Shown: positions 1 to 7,117 of the stretch, one piece after another | Layout of the letters: the number at the start of each line of letters is the position of its first letter | How positions within the stretch are numbered: the stretch's first letter is position 1 | NCBI RefSeq assembly: GCF_007858185.1 | Contig: NZ_VFES01000039.1 | Location: 1 to 34,235 of the forward strand | Origin: Pseudomonas grimontii | GTDB lineage: Bacteria; Pseudomonadota; Gammaproteobacteria; Pseudomonadales; Pseudomonadaceae | Direction: 5' to 3' | Length of the DNA stretch: 34,235 nt | Position numbers and translations under genes: made by a program | Notes under the pieces: generated by a model | Databases searched by the model: none | Told to the model about the DNA's origin: nothing | What the model saw: only the letters and a program-made list of their open reading frames with translations

Positions 1-15
1 TCAACCGAGGCGCGC

Positions 16-43
16 ATTCTACAGCAGCCTCATTTGCTGTCAA
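16..43 (-). promoter_or_regulatory. rRNA-operon-type promoter, firing left out of the window
   Basis: On the minus strand a perfect -35 TTGACA (43-38) and a -10 TAGAAT (21-16) are separated by 16 bp. A GC-rich GCGCGCC discriminator lies directly downstream and an A/T-rich GAAAATAAT stretch directly upstream (UP-element-like). The GC discriminator is typical of stable-RNA promoters under stringent control. The sequence from about 125 down to 1 matches what I recall of Pseudomonas 16S rRNA leaders. The gene itself lies beyond base 1, so its identity is inferred; another stable RNA is the alternative. Confidence 0.8.
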
Positions 44-182
44 GTGATTATTTTCAGAAGCTTTCGAAGATTTCTTCAACAACTTCAACCACTTGCGCTT
101 CCGATCTCTCGTTAGCGGGAGGCGAATAATACAGCATTGAATTACCTGGTCAACCCCTCTTCTGCAAAATCTTTTCCTTAAC

Positions 183-410
183 AAAGAACCCACACCGCGA
201 CGCAACGACGCCCGCCTTTAAAAGAAGCGCGTCGTTGCGTCTATATAGATAGAAGGTGTACTTGGCCAATAGGGGATGCGACTGCCAAGGATCACTCCGG
301 TGTCCCCGTGAAGTCAGTCGACTCTTTGATACCGCAGGAGAGCCCGGTACGCATCGGGTCTTTGTTTTCACGCCCAGAACAGGGATCATCGCCCCCCCCC
401 TAACCCCAGA
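183..410. other. Non-coding stretch with two hairpins and a C9 tract
   Basis: No convincing gene; the long minus-strand frame here is a low-complexity shadow. It holds a perfect 13-bp inverted repeat (199-211 with 229-241, 17-nt loop). It also holds a GC hairpin near 341-360 followed by TCTTTGTTTT, which resembles a weak Rho-independent terminator on the plus strand. Nine consecutive C (392-400) end 22 bases before the next start codon. A small RNA ending at about 370 is possible, but I recognise none. Confidence 0.4.
199..241. repeat. Perfect 13-bp inverted repeat
   Basis: GACGCAACGACGC at 199-211 is the exact reverse complement of GCGTCGTTGCGTC at 229-241. The 17-nt loop is A/T-rich at its centre. 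Neither side carries a U-tract, so it is not a standard intrinsic terminator. It separates the leftward rRNA-type promoter from the rightward genes. Confidence 0.6.
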
Positions 411-422
411 GGAACCGACACC

Positions 423-752
423 ATGGAATTGACGCTGGAAGCTGTTGCGCTCTTTGCACTCAAGCTCGTGCATGAGGAGGACGGCGGCAGCCCGGTGTTG
501 AGGGACGACCTGGTGATGGATAGGTATGAGCGGGAGGTGTTCGGGTTGCTGGTGCGACAGGGGGATCTGCCGGGAGTTCTGCTGAAGATAGACGAGTGTA
601 TGGCGCAGGCGCTGGTCGCTTTGGGTGGGGCCGATACGGTATTGGGACGTGAGCTGCAGCGGTTGTCTACCGACGTACAGCAAGCCTCAACGCTGGAGGA
701 ACTCAAGCCACTGCTCGCGACACTGAAGGACTACCTTAAAGCCATTCAGTAA
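423..752 (+). CDS. Unrecognised small helical protein (109 aa)
   Basis: I do not recognise a family. The 109-residue product is acidic, rich in Leu, Val and Glu, and predicted mostly helical, with no signal peptide or membrane segment, so it is probably cytoplasmic. The start ATG is supported by an AGAGGA ribosome site about 10 bases upstream. It lies 24 bases ahead of the PH-domain gene on the same strand, suggesting co-transcription. A run of nine C precedes the ribosome site; if its length varies between cells it could affect expression. It sits between a stable-RNA promoter and a bacteriocin locus, so an accessory role is possible but unsupported. Confidence 0.65.
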   Translation: MELTLEAVALFALKLVHEEDGGSPVLRDDLVMDRYEREVFGLLVRQGDLPGVLLKIDECMAQALVALGGADTVLGRELQRLSTDVQQASTLEELKPLLATLKDYLKAIQ

Positions 753-776
753 CGGACTCACCACAAGGACCTTCAC

Positions 777-1148
777 ATGATCGACTTCAACAACAAAGGC
801 TTCTTCAAACTCAAGCAAAACAACGAATACGCCGAACGCGTCGCGGCCCTGCTGCTGGACGGCGAAGAAGTCATCGACGCCTACAAAGCCATGCGCGATG
901 GCGTGGTCTTCACCACCAAACGCATCATCGCAGTGAACGTACAAGGCATAACAGGCAGCAAGAAGGACTTCACCTCGCTGCCGTACAAAAACATCGTCGC
1001 GTACTCGGTGGAAACGTCCGGGACGTTTGACCTGGATTCGGAACTGGAGATTTACTTTTCGTCGCTGGGAAAAGTGAAATTTGAATTCACCGGCAAGACC
1101 TCGATTGTGGAAATCTCCCGCTTGATCTCCAAGCACTTGCTGACTTGA
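777..1148 (+). CDS. PH-domain protein (bacterial PH family)
   Basis: The 123-residue protein looks like a single bacterial pleckstrin-homology domain (bPH, YvbH/DUF1696 type). A helical start (about 1-35) is followed by alternating beta strands, including DGVVFTTKRIIAVNVQG (about 43-59) and the LPYKNIVAYSVET segment (about 69-81), then a C-terminal helix ISRLISKHLL. The pattern of a 'TTKRII' strand followed by 'YKNIVAYS' is characteristic of the family. It has no signal peptide or transmembrane helix. The ribosome site AAGGA lies 8-12 bases upstream of ATG. The molecular role of these proteins is poorly known; some relatives are linked to envelope stress. It is probably transcribed with the 109-aa gene upstream. 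Confidence 0.75.
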   Translation: MIDFNNKGFFKLKQNNEYAERVAALLLDGEEVIDAYKAMRDGVVFTTKRIIAVNVQGITGSKKDFTSLPYKNIVAYSVETSGTFDLDSELEIYFSSLGKVKFEFTGKTSIVEISRLISKHLLT

Positions 1149-1470
1149 TCAGCGGGCATGCTTCAGGGGATCACAGATGACGCTGACTGGTCGTCATCCA
1201 CGCTGTTGAACCGAGCCCGATTAATCTGCCACGGCAATGCCGGCTGCGAGCGGACTTTCTTGTGTTTGTCACGATTGAAGAGGTGCGGTTGCACCTCCAG
1301 AAACTGGTTAAAGTAAACCGCCGCTGACTACACACAACCTCGTCAAACAAGTGGAGAAAAACCATACTCAATAGCTGAAGTTTCCCACATCCGCCATCGA
1401 ACAAAGCCAATTCCACCCCCTTTGCTCCATCTCGTAGGCTCACTCCCCCACACAAGGACGTGAGCCAGTC
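1149..1470. other. 322-base gap upstream of the bacteriocin gene
   Basis: No supported gene. It contains a short hairpin, GAGGTGC (1280-1286) with GCACCTC (1291-1297), loop GGTT, without a U-tract. I looked for a LexA box (CTG-N10-CAG of good quality) and for tandem PrtN P-boxes, which drive many pyocins, and found nothing convincing. The ribosome site for the bacteriocin is AAGGA or GGACGTG just upstream of 1471. Confidence 0.5.
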
Positions 1471-2634
1471 ATGACTGAACGTGCGTACCCCATCACCGAA
1501 GATGAGCAACTCAAACGGCGAATCCTGACGCCGCAGCCATCGCGCGCGCCTTACTCACCGCCCATCGATTTGTTCAACCCACCCCCGGCCCCACCTCCCA
1601 CGCCCGACAAACCTCCCGGCTGCACGTTCATCAAACCTTGCCAATTGCCCGATGGCCTCACTGACTACGCGCAACCCAGCGGTTACGTACCGCTGGAGCT
1701 GATCAAGGAATACGGCCATTTCAGCCTGCTGGGTGGGCGAGAGGTGGATGGTTGGGGCGCAGTTGCCTTGGGCAGGATCAGCGGTAGCGCACTTCCCGCT
1801 GGTTTGGGGCAGTTGGCGTTGCGTTCGTCGGCGTTGGAGGCGGCAGCTACTGCCGTCGGCTCAGTCGCCGGTGGCCTGCTGACCGGCTTGGTGGCGCTGG
1901 CTTGGCCGTCGGAGCTGGGTGATAGCGCGTTCTACAGCGAAGAACAGTTGCGTTCAATGCGAAAGGCGCGTTCGCAGATGCGCTTGCATGTCGAACAGCG
2001 CGAGGACGGCACACTCAAGGGGTATGGGTTTTACACCGGCAATAATCCTGATTGGCAAATGATTGATGTGGTGCAGTTCCAAAGCCGTGGCGATCAGTTT
2101 GTGGCGGATTTGGGTGAAGGTGTGGAGCTGATCTGGACGCCCGCCGTTGATCCAAGTGACACGCTGGGTATTCCGGCCTTGGAGGCTGCGCCGCAAGCGC
2201 CGGTGATCTGGATTTATCCGCCGACGGAGAAAGCAGCGCAGATTCTGGTGAACCCGATTTATCCGCCGGCGTATCGGGATTTTATCCTGGTGTTCCCGGT
2301 GGAGTCGGGGGTTCGGCCGCTGTATGGGGTGGTGAACGAGCCTAGGAAGGGGCTTAGGAATCCGGACCATGATTACTTTCCTGCACCAAAAACCGAAGAC
2401 ATCACTGGCTTCCCGGGTTTGATCGAACTCAAGAAGAAAAATAGAAAACGTAACGGTGGCGGACTACGTGAGCGCTGGAAAGACGCCAAAGGACGAAGGC
2501 TTTTTGAGTGGGACTCAGAAAAAGGCGAACTTGAAGTCTACAGGTACAGCGATGTGGAACACCTAGGCTCATTTGACCCCTATACCGGGGAACGACGGGG
2601 TCCTGCAAAAGATGAGCGGCGTATACAAAAATAA
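1471..2634 (+). CDS. S-type pyocin with colicin E3-type 16S rRNA nuclease domain
   Basis: A 387-residue toxin. Residues 25-60 are Pro-rich with a Cys pair (C51, C57). Residues 105-147 are Gly/Ala-rich and hydrophobic. Residues about 150-290 match the S-type pyocin domain (IWTPAVD, IWIYPP, ILVFPVESGVRPLY). Residues about 298-387 match the colicin E3/cloacin DF13 rRNase (HDYFPAPKTEDI, FEWDSEKGELEVY, HLGSFDPYTG). That domain cuts 16S rRNA in the decoding centre. By alignment, Asp348, Glu355 and Arg383 match colicin E3 D510, E517 and R545, but the His513 position is Lys351. The protein is much shorter than classical S pyocins (usually over 600 residues) and has no recognisable receptor-binding domain, so its uptake route is unclear. 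The nuclease end is visibly more A/T-rich than the rest. The immunity gene follows 15 bases downstream. Confidence 0.9.
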   Translation: MTERAYPITEDEQLKRRILTPQPSRAPYSPPIDLFNPPPAPPPTPDKPPGCTFIKPCQLPDGLTDYAQPSGYVPLELIKEYGHFSLLGGREVDGWGAVALGRISGSALPAGLGQLALRSSALEAAATAVGSVAGGLLTGLVALAWPSELGDSAFYSEEQLRSMRKARSQMRLHVEQREDGTLKGYGFYTGNNPDWQMIDVVQFQSRGDQFVADLGEGVELIWTPAVDPSDTLGIPALEAAPQAPVIWIYPPTEKAAQILVNPIYPPAYRDFILVFPVESGVRPLYGVVNEPRKGLRNPDHDYFPAPKTEDITGFPGLIELKKKNRKRNGGGLRERWKDAKGRRLFEWDSEKGELEVYRYSDVEHLGSFDPYTGERRGPAKDERRIQK

Positions 2635-2649
2635 AATAGAGAGTTCGAT

Positions 2650-2934
2650 ATGGCTATGAAAGTACGGCTGGAATGGTTCAACAGGCAGACGGAAGTCCTG
2701 GAAGCAGACGAATACTCAGCGAACGTTGAGGACGGCAGCATTCTTGAAGCACTCGACTTACACGATGAGCCCCAAATTTATACAGGTGGATTCGATGTTC
2801 TTTCCAGCTGGATAAGAATTCTCCAGCCACATTTCCGGCACGAGATAACACCTGAGCTTTTCGACTACCAGATATCTTTTCATTACCAAGGTGCTTGGCC
2901 ACCCTCTCATAAGCAGCCCAAGGTGAAGTCTTGA
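2650..2934 (+). CDS. Colicin E3/cloacin-type immunity protein
   Basis: A 94-residue protein that binds the rRNase domain and protects the producer. It follows the colicin E3 immunity pattern throughout: LEWFNRQTE near the N-terminus (ImmE3 has LTWFDKSTE), DEYS at about 20-23, DGSILEAL at about 28-35, GGFDVLSSWIRILQPHF at about 47-63 (ImmE3 GCFDVIAEWVPLLQPYF) and YQISFHYQ near the C-terminus. The Cys of ImmE3 in GCFDV is Gly here. It begins 15 bases after the toxin stop, so the two are co-transcribed. Codon use is more A/T-rich than in flanking housekeeping genes, matching the nuclease end of the toxin and suggesting they moved as one cassette. Confidence 0.93.
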   Translation: MAMKVRLEWFNRQTEVLEADEYSANVEDGSILEALDLHDEPQIYTGGFDVLSSWIRILQPHFRHEITPELFDYQISFHYQGAWPPSHKQPKVKS

Positions 2935-2938
2935 TGCA

Positions 2939-3421
2939 ATGAACCCAACCATGAAAAAGCCCCTCCTCTACCGCTCAGTCAACACCCGAACCCATGGCGT
3001 ACGGCACGGGAGTTGCTGCGCTTACAGGTACGAACGAAACACCAAGACCGAAAAGAACACACTCTCAAACCGTGGTTCCATGCACAGCCATCAACGACAC
3101 GGTTTTGATTACACCCCGCTATTTCGGTTTCTCCTATCCAAAGTCGGCCACCCATGGGATCAGGTTTTCAGCGAAGCCAAATCCCGCTTGGATCGCCCGG
3201 AGCCCGTATTCTGGATGGTTGCGCTACATGAAAGCGACAAGGACGAGTACGTGAGAACGGATGAGAACAGCTACTACAGCGGCTTATGGGTTGACGAGGC
3301 AGGCCTGCTGCAAAAGGTCAATCCACAGCTGACACCTGAGCAGATGGAGCCCTTTTGTGACTGCTGCACCCACACCTTCAACGGTGTGGTGTACACGCAG
3401 GCTCTACCGTGTACCCCATAA
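2939..3421 (+). CDS. Unrecognised Cys/His-rich protein of the bacteriocin locus
   Basis: I do not recognise a named family. The 160-residue product starts with a basic segment rich in Arg, His and Cys (about 15-55). A likely globular part follows, RHGFDYTPLFRFLLSKVG then PVFWMVALHES, and it ends with FCDCCTHTFNGVVY. The CxCC-x-H motif could bind a metal. ATG 2939 has AGGTGA 12 bases upstream; ATG 2951 (MKKPLL) is an alternative start. It lies 4 bases after the immunity stop, so it is probably translated from the same message. A second immunity factor, a regulator or an unrelated passenger are all possible; the sequence does not decide. Confidence 0.7.
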   Translation: MNPTMKKPLLYRSVNTRTHGVRHGSCCAYRYERNTKTEKNTLSNRGSMHSHQRHGFDYTPLFRFLLSKVGHPWDQVFSEAKSRLDRPEPVFWMVALHESDKDEYVRTDENSYYSGLWVDEAGLLQKVNPQLTPEQMEPFCDCCTHTFNGVVYTQALPCTP

Positions 3422-3433
3422 ACACCGGGGCTA

Positions 3434-4000
3434 TCAACCCGACTTACTCACACTATCGGCCCCTTCCACCAACACCCGTTTCCCCGGATCCGTAATATCA
3501 AACACCTGCTGCGCACACGCCGAGGGTTTGAACTGGAACTCCACCAGATACACCTTGCCCTTTTCAGGCTGGAAGCTACTTAACAGAGGCCCGCAAATGG
3601 CGTAGATGCCAGGGCGTGAGTCGGTGGACGAACTGGCAACGGTCAACTTCTTGCCAGGATCTGCCTGGATCTCCAACTGCGGGAAGCGCTTGAACCCAGC
3701 GCTGGCCACCGTCTGGTTGAGCTTTGCAATCCAGTTGAAGACGCGGCCTTCACCTGTATCCATCACCGTGCCCAGGGTTTCCATGCGTTCATCGGGGTCG
3801 CCTTCGCGGCGTATCGAGAACTCGACGGGAGCGGTGCCGCCGTAGGCTTTCATGATGACTTTGGCGTGCTCAGCATCGACAGCTACGGTTTTCTGGCGCA
3901 GCTGGATGCCGTCCTTGAGCAGGCTGGGCGATGAGTCGCGTTGGTTGGATTGGCAGGCGCACAGGGCCAGGGCGAGGGAGAGCAGTGCGATTCGCTTCAC
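3434..4000 (-). CDS. Putative lipoprotein of unknown function
   Basis: A 188-residue protein starting with a GTG codon. The basic-hydrophobic N-terminus MKRIALLSLALALCAC has a plausible lipobox with lipidated Cys16 (LCAC), followed by a Ser/Asp/Gln-rich linker, so it should be anchored to a membrane facing the periplasm. The rest looks beta-rich and soluble, with no domain I can name. Residues about 120-170 include YAICGPLLSS and KGKVYLVEFQFKP, as in small envelope lipoproteins conserved in Pseudomonas. The ribosome site is weak. It is convergent with the bacteriocin locus (12-base gap) and sits downstream of the two-component genes, 124 bases away. Confidence 0.7.
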   Translation of the reverse strand: MKRIALLSLALALCACQSNQRDSSPSLLKDGIQLRQKTVAVDAEHAKVIMKAYGGTAPVEFSIRREGDPDERMETLGTVMDTGEGRVFNWIAKLNQTVASAGFKRFPQLEIQADPGKKLTVASSSTDSRPGIYAICGPLLSSFQPEKGKVYLVEFQFKPSACAQQVFDITDPGKRVLVEGADSVSKSG

Positions 4001-4124
4001 GGGAAGATGTCCTTATCAGGGTGACAGATGATGATGACTTGACCTGTGATTAAACAGAATGTTCCGTAGTGGAGCGACCGCGATGCAGGGGCTCGACAGC
4101 TTCCACAGTTGAGCAGTGATCACT

Positions 4125-5477
4125 TCAGGCCTCGTTAAACACCAACCGCGCGCACAACCCGCCCCGCTCGCGGTTATGCAACGCCAACCGGCTGCCGATC
4201 TTGCCCACGATCATCTCCACAATCGCCAGCCCCAGCCCTGCGCCATTGGCATTGCCACGGCTGTAGAACCGCTCGAACAAACGCCCCATTTCCGCCTCAT
4301 CAATACCCGGCCCCTGGTCCTCCACGCTGAGGCAATGGGCGCCAATCACCACTTTTACTTCGCTGCCCGGCGGGGAGAAGTTGAGGGCGTTGGTCACCAG
4401 GTTTTGCAGGGCGATGGCCAGTGCCACGGGTTCGGTTTCGACCCAGCACTCTTCGTTCCCTTCCAGTACCAGTTCCACGCCTTTTTCCATGGCCAGCGGG
4501 GTCAGTTCCGCCAATTCTTCGCGCACTAACTCCGTCAACTGCACGCGACTGCGCACAGGGTTATTCAATTGCGGCTCTATGCGCGCCATGGTCAGCAGTT
4601 GGCTGCCGATGCGGGTCGCGCGGTCGACGCCGCTGACCAGGAAGTCCAGCGCTTCGCGCCGCTGGGTTTCGGTGCCGGCACTTTGGGCGTTTTGCGCATG
4701 GATGCGCAGGATTGCCAAAGGCGTGCGCAGTTCGTGGGCGGCGTCAGCGATGAAACGGCGCTCGCGCTCCAACAGGTCGTCAACTTGCACCAACAGGCGG
4801 TTGAGCGCGGTTTGCATGGGCTCCAGGTCGGTGGGCAGCGGCTTGAGGTGCAGCGGTTGCAAGGTGTCGGAGTTACGCCCGCGAATCGACAAGGCCATGG
4901 CGCGCAAGGGTTTGAGGCCCCAGCCGATCACCAGCCAGATCAACACAGTGAGCAGCGGCACGCCGATCAATGTGGGCCAGAGAGTGTGGCGCATGATTCG
5001 TTGGATCACGTCCTGGCGAATATCGTCGCGCTCGCCCACCCAGATTAGCAACCCCTGTTGCGGGTCGGCGAGGAGGAAGGCGCACCAGTCGTTGCCGTTG
5101 TCCATGATGTCGTGGGAGCCGAGGGTAGCCGGCGGTGCGGCCAACACTGGCGCCTCGGCGGAGCGTACGAGTAATTGGCCGTCGCTGCGCCACACCTGGA
5201 AGGTCAACCGCGTTTCATAAGGGTGGGCAACACCGTCTTCGCCGACACGGCTCATGGCCTGATCGAAGGCCTGGTACAGGCGGTCCCAGTCGGCTTCGCC
5301 AGGGTCGCGCTGGCGCAATACGCCTTGCAACAGGCGTGCGCTTTGGGCGAGTTGAGCGTCGTAGACTTCTTCGATTTCATGGTGGCTGTCGCGCAGCACC
5401 AGCCAGCTGATCAACGCGTCGCCCAACAGGATCAGCACCAGGACAGGGATGAGGATACGTGCACGCACGGAGGTCAT
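4125..5477 (-). CDS. Sensor histidine kinase (QseC/PmrB-like)
   Basis: A 450-residue inner-membrane kinase. Transmembrane helices at about 8-28 and 165-187 flank a periplasmic sensor domain of about 135 residues. A HAMP-like linker follows, then HisKA with phospho-acceptor His248 in AAHELRTPLAILRIHAQ. The HATPase domain has N box NLVTNALNFSPPG, G1 box VEDQGPGID, FERFYS and G2 box GAGLGLAIVEMI, so it looks fully active. Its ATG overlaps the response-regulator stop by four bases (ATGA), giving translational coupling. The stimulus is unknown. The divergent PepSY-cytochrome b pair, found beside QseBC/PmrAB-like systems, is the likely regulon. Organisation resembles QseC, PmrB or TctE, and I cannot choose among them. 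Confidence 0.9.
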   Translation of the reverse strand: MTSVRARILIPVLVLILLGDALISWLVLRDSHHEIEEVYDAQLAQSARLLQGVLRQRDPGEADWDRLYQAFDQAMSRVGEDGVAHPYETRLTFQVWRSDGQLLVRSAEAPVLAAPPATLGSHDIMDNGNDWCAFLLADPQQGLLIWVGERDDIRQDVIQRIMRHTLWPTLIGVPLLTVLIWLVIGWGLKPLRAMALSIRGRNSDTLQPLHLKPLPTDLEPMQTALNRLLVQVDDLLERERRFIADAAHELRTPLAILRIHAQNAQSAGTETQRREALDFLVSGVDRATRIGSQLLTMARIEPQLNNPVRSRVQLTELVREELAELTPLAMEKGVELVLEGNEECWVETEPVALAIALQNLVTNALNFSPPGSEVKVVIGAHCLSVEDQGPGIDEAEMGRLFERFYSRGNANGAGLGLAIVEMIVGKIGSRLALHNRERGGLCARLVFNEA

Positions 5478-6136
5478 GGTTTAAGCGCCAGTACATAGCC
5501 AACACCGCGCACCGTGCGGATCAGCTCGGTGGATAACTTTTTACGCAGGTTGTGGATCAACACTTCCAGGGTGTTGCTCTCGACCCGGTCCTGCCAGCCA
5601 TACAACGCGCGGGACAGGCGCTCGCGGGTCACCACTTTGCCGGGGCGCACCATCAGTTGGTGCAGCAGTTGGTATTCCATGGGGGTGACGATGATGTCTT
5701 CATCCAGATACCGCACTTGCTGGGTGGCCGGGTCGAGGCTGACGCCGGCATGTTCCAACATCGGTTGCGCGCGGCCCTGGCTGCGGCGCAACAGGGCGCG
5801 CACGCGGGCCTTGAGTTCTTCCACATCGAAGGGTTTGACCAGGTAGTCGTCGGCGCCGGCGTCCAGACCGGCGATGCGCTCGGCGGTGCCATCGCGGGCG
5901 GTGAGGATCAGTACCGGCAGGTCGTGCTGCTCGGCGCGCAGTTGCTGCAACAGGTCCAGGCCATCAAGGCGCGGCAGGCCGAGGTCGAGCAGCAACAGAT
6001 CAAAGCTTTCCGTGCGCAGGGCATGCAGGGCCGCAACGCCATCCTGCAGCCAATCCAGGGTGTAGCCTTCAACGCCCAATGCCACGCGAATCCCTTGGCC
6101 AAGGGCACGATCATCTTCGACAAGGAGTAGGCGCAT
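5474..6136 (-). CDS. OmpR-family response regulator (QseB/PmrA-like)
   Basis: A 220-residue DNA-binding regulator. The receiver domain (1-115) has acidic residues E7/D8, phospho-acceptor Asp51 in LLLLDLGLP, Thr79 in LILTARDG and Lys101 in DDYLVKPF. The winged-helix domain (about 125-220) ends with the usual LEVLIHNLRKKL and IRTVRGVGYVL. I start at MRLLLVEDD; a longer frame to 6220 adds 28 residues unlike the family. Its stop overlaps the kinase start. The direct repeat CTAAGG-N5-CTAAGG, 85 bases upstream in the divergent promoter region, fits the binding site of a PmrA-type dimer. Confidence 0.92.
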   Translation of the reverse strand: MRLLLVEDDRALGQGIRVALGVEGYTLDWLQDGVAALHALRTESFDLLLLDLGLPRLDGLDLLQQLRAEQHDLPVLILTARDGTAERIAGLDAGADDYLVKPFDVEELKARVRALLRRSQGRAQPMLEHAGVSLDPATQQVRYLDEDIIVTPMEYQLLHQLMVRPGKVVTRERLSRALYGWQDRVESNTLEVLIHNLRKKLSTELIRTVRGVGYVLALKP

Positions 6137-6220
6137 AGCAAAATCTCTGTAGGAATCGGCGGCATCATGCCGGGTTCTGACCGAGGCTATTTCGGCAAAG
6201 ATGTTACCGCGCGTTGCCAA

Positions 6221-6237
6221 CTAAGGTTGCGCTAAGG
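6221..6237 (+). promoter_or_regulatory. Direct-repeat operator CTAAGG-N5-CTAAGG
   Basis: CTAAGG at 6221-6226 and again at 6232-6237, 11 bp apart, within the 147-base gap between the divergent response regulator (start 6136) and PepSY gene (start 6284). Tandem hexamers spaced by one helical turn are the usual target of OmpR/PmrA regulators (PmrA: CTTAAG-N5-CTTAAG). It is closer to the PepSY gene, suggesting activation of that operon. Binding is inferred. Confidence 0.5.
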
Positions 6238-6283
6238 TTGATTTTGCACTGTGAAATCTCCCACATCTGCTGAGAGCTTTTCC

Positions 6284-6550
6284 ATGCGCAAAATTCTCCT
6301 GCTGTCCCTGATTGTCGCCAGTCCCCTGGCGGTCGCCGGCCCGCAATGCACCACCGCCGAGCGCTCGCAATGGCAAGACGAAAAAGCCTTCCAGGACAAG
6401 CTCAAGGCCGAAGGCTACGAGATCAGCAAGTTCAAGGTCACCGACGGCAACTGCTACGAGATCTACGGTTTCGACAAGGACAAGCGCAAGGTCGAGATCT
6501 ACCACGATCCAGTCACCGGCAAGGCCGTGAAGACTGAGATCAAAGGCTGA
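6284..6550 (+). CDS. Periplasmic PepSY-domain protein
   Basis: An 88-residue exported protein. A Sec signal peptide, MRKILLLSLIVASPLAVA, is cleaved before GPQC. The rest is one PepSY domain: a helix with FQDKLKAEGYEISKFK, then strands around DGNCYEIYGFDKDKRKVEIYHDP and TGKAVK. PepSY domains act in the periplasm, often as inhibitors or partners of membrane redox proteins or sensor kinases. ATG 6284 is chosen because the signal peptide starts there; an upstream ATG at 6251 adds 11 polar residues. Its stop shares one base with the cytochrome b561 start (TGATG), so the two are coupled. Probably regulated by the divergent two-component system. Confidence 0.85.
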   Translation: MRKILLLSLIVASPLAVAGPQCTTAERSQWQDEKAFQDKLKAEGYEISKFKVTDGNCYEIYGFDKDKRKVEIYHDPVTGKAVKTEIKG

Positions 6551-7095
6551 TGCCAGGCGAATCCCTGCGCCTGTGGGACCCGTTGGTGAGGCTGTTTCAT
6601 CTGTCCATCGCCGGGGTCTTTGTCGCCAATTACTTCTTTAACGAAGCGGGCGACGACTGGCATGTCTGGCTGGGCTACTACGCCATGGCCTGGCTGCTGG
6701 TACGAACGGTGTGGGGATTCATCGGGCCGCGCAGTGCACGCTGGGCGGACTTCTGGCCGACCCCGAAACGCGTGAAAACCCACCTGCGTTCGCTGCTCAA
6801 CCGCCGCCCGCACCATCGACTGGGCCATTCGCCCATCGGCGCGCTGGTGATGCTGTTGATGTTGCTGGCGTTGCTGACCATCGGCATCAGCGGCTTTTTG
6901 ATGCAGGAAGTGGATGCCCTGTGGGGCGCCGATTGGCCCCTGCAAATCCACGAGACCGCCGCCAATGTGCTGCTGGGCCTGGTGTGCATCCATGTGCTGG
7001 CCGCGGTGTTTGAAAGTATCCAGGTGCGGGACAACCTGCCGTTATCCATGCTCACCGGTCGCAGGAAGCGCCTGCCGGATGAACGTGGGCAGTAA
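6550..7095 (+). CDS. Cytochrome b561-family membrane protein
   Basis: A 181-residue integral membrane protein of the prokaryotic cytochrome b561 family (Ni-hydrogenase b-type cytochrome fold). It has four hydrophobic segments at about 14-29, 38-58, 96-120 and 138-158. Conserved parts are LRLWDPLVRLFHLSIAG (His17 a heme ligand candidate), RTVWGFIGPRSARW, and HETAANVLLGLVCIHVLAAV with two further His ligand candidates. It should bind two b hemes and pass electrons across the inner membrane between the quinone pool and a periplasmic or soluble partner. Its start overlaps the PepSY stop; the sialidase-like gene follows 22 bases later, so all three are probably one transcript. Confidence 0.9.
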   Translation: MPGESLRLWDPLVRLFHLSIAGVFVANYFFNEAGDDWHVWLGYYAMAWLLVRTVWGFIGPRSARWADFWPTPKRVKTHLRSLLNRRPHHRLGHSPIGALVMLLMLLALLTIGISGFLMQEVDALWGADWPLQIHETAANVLLGLVCIHVLAAVFESIQVRDNLPLSMLTGRRKRLPDERGQ

Positions 7096-7117
7096 TCCTT
7101 TTCTCGACAGGTCCTCT

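Noticed and set aside
150..683. 177-codon minus-strand frame near the left edge
   Set aside because: No ribosome site; opposite the 109-aa gene and non-coding hairpins.
1149..1470. Possible LexA or PrtN sites for the bacteriocin
   Set aside because: No sequence close enough to either consensus.
6914..7117. Longer N-terminus of the sialidase-like protein
   Set aside because: The extra 68 residues are an out-of-frame shadow of cytochrome b561; the signal sequence and ribosome site favour 7118.
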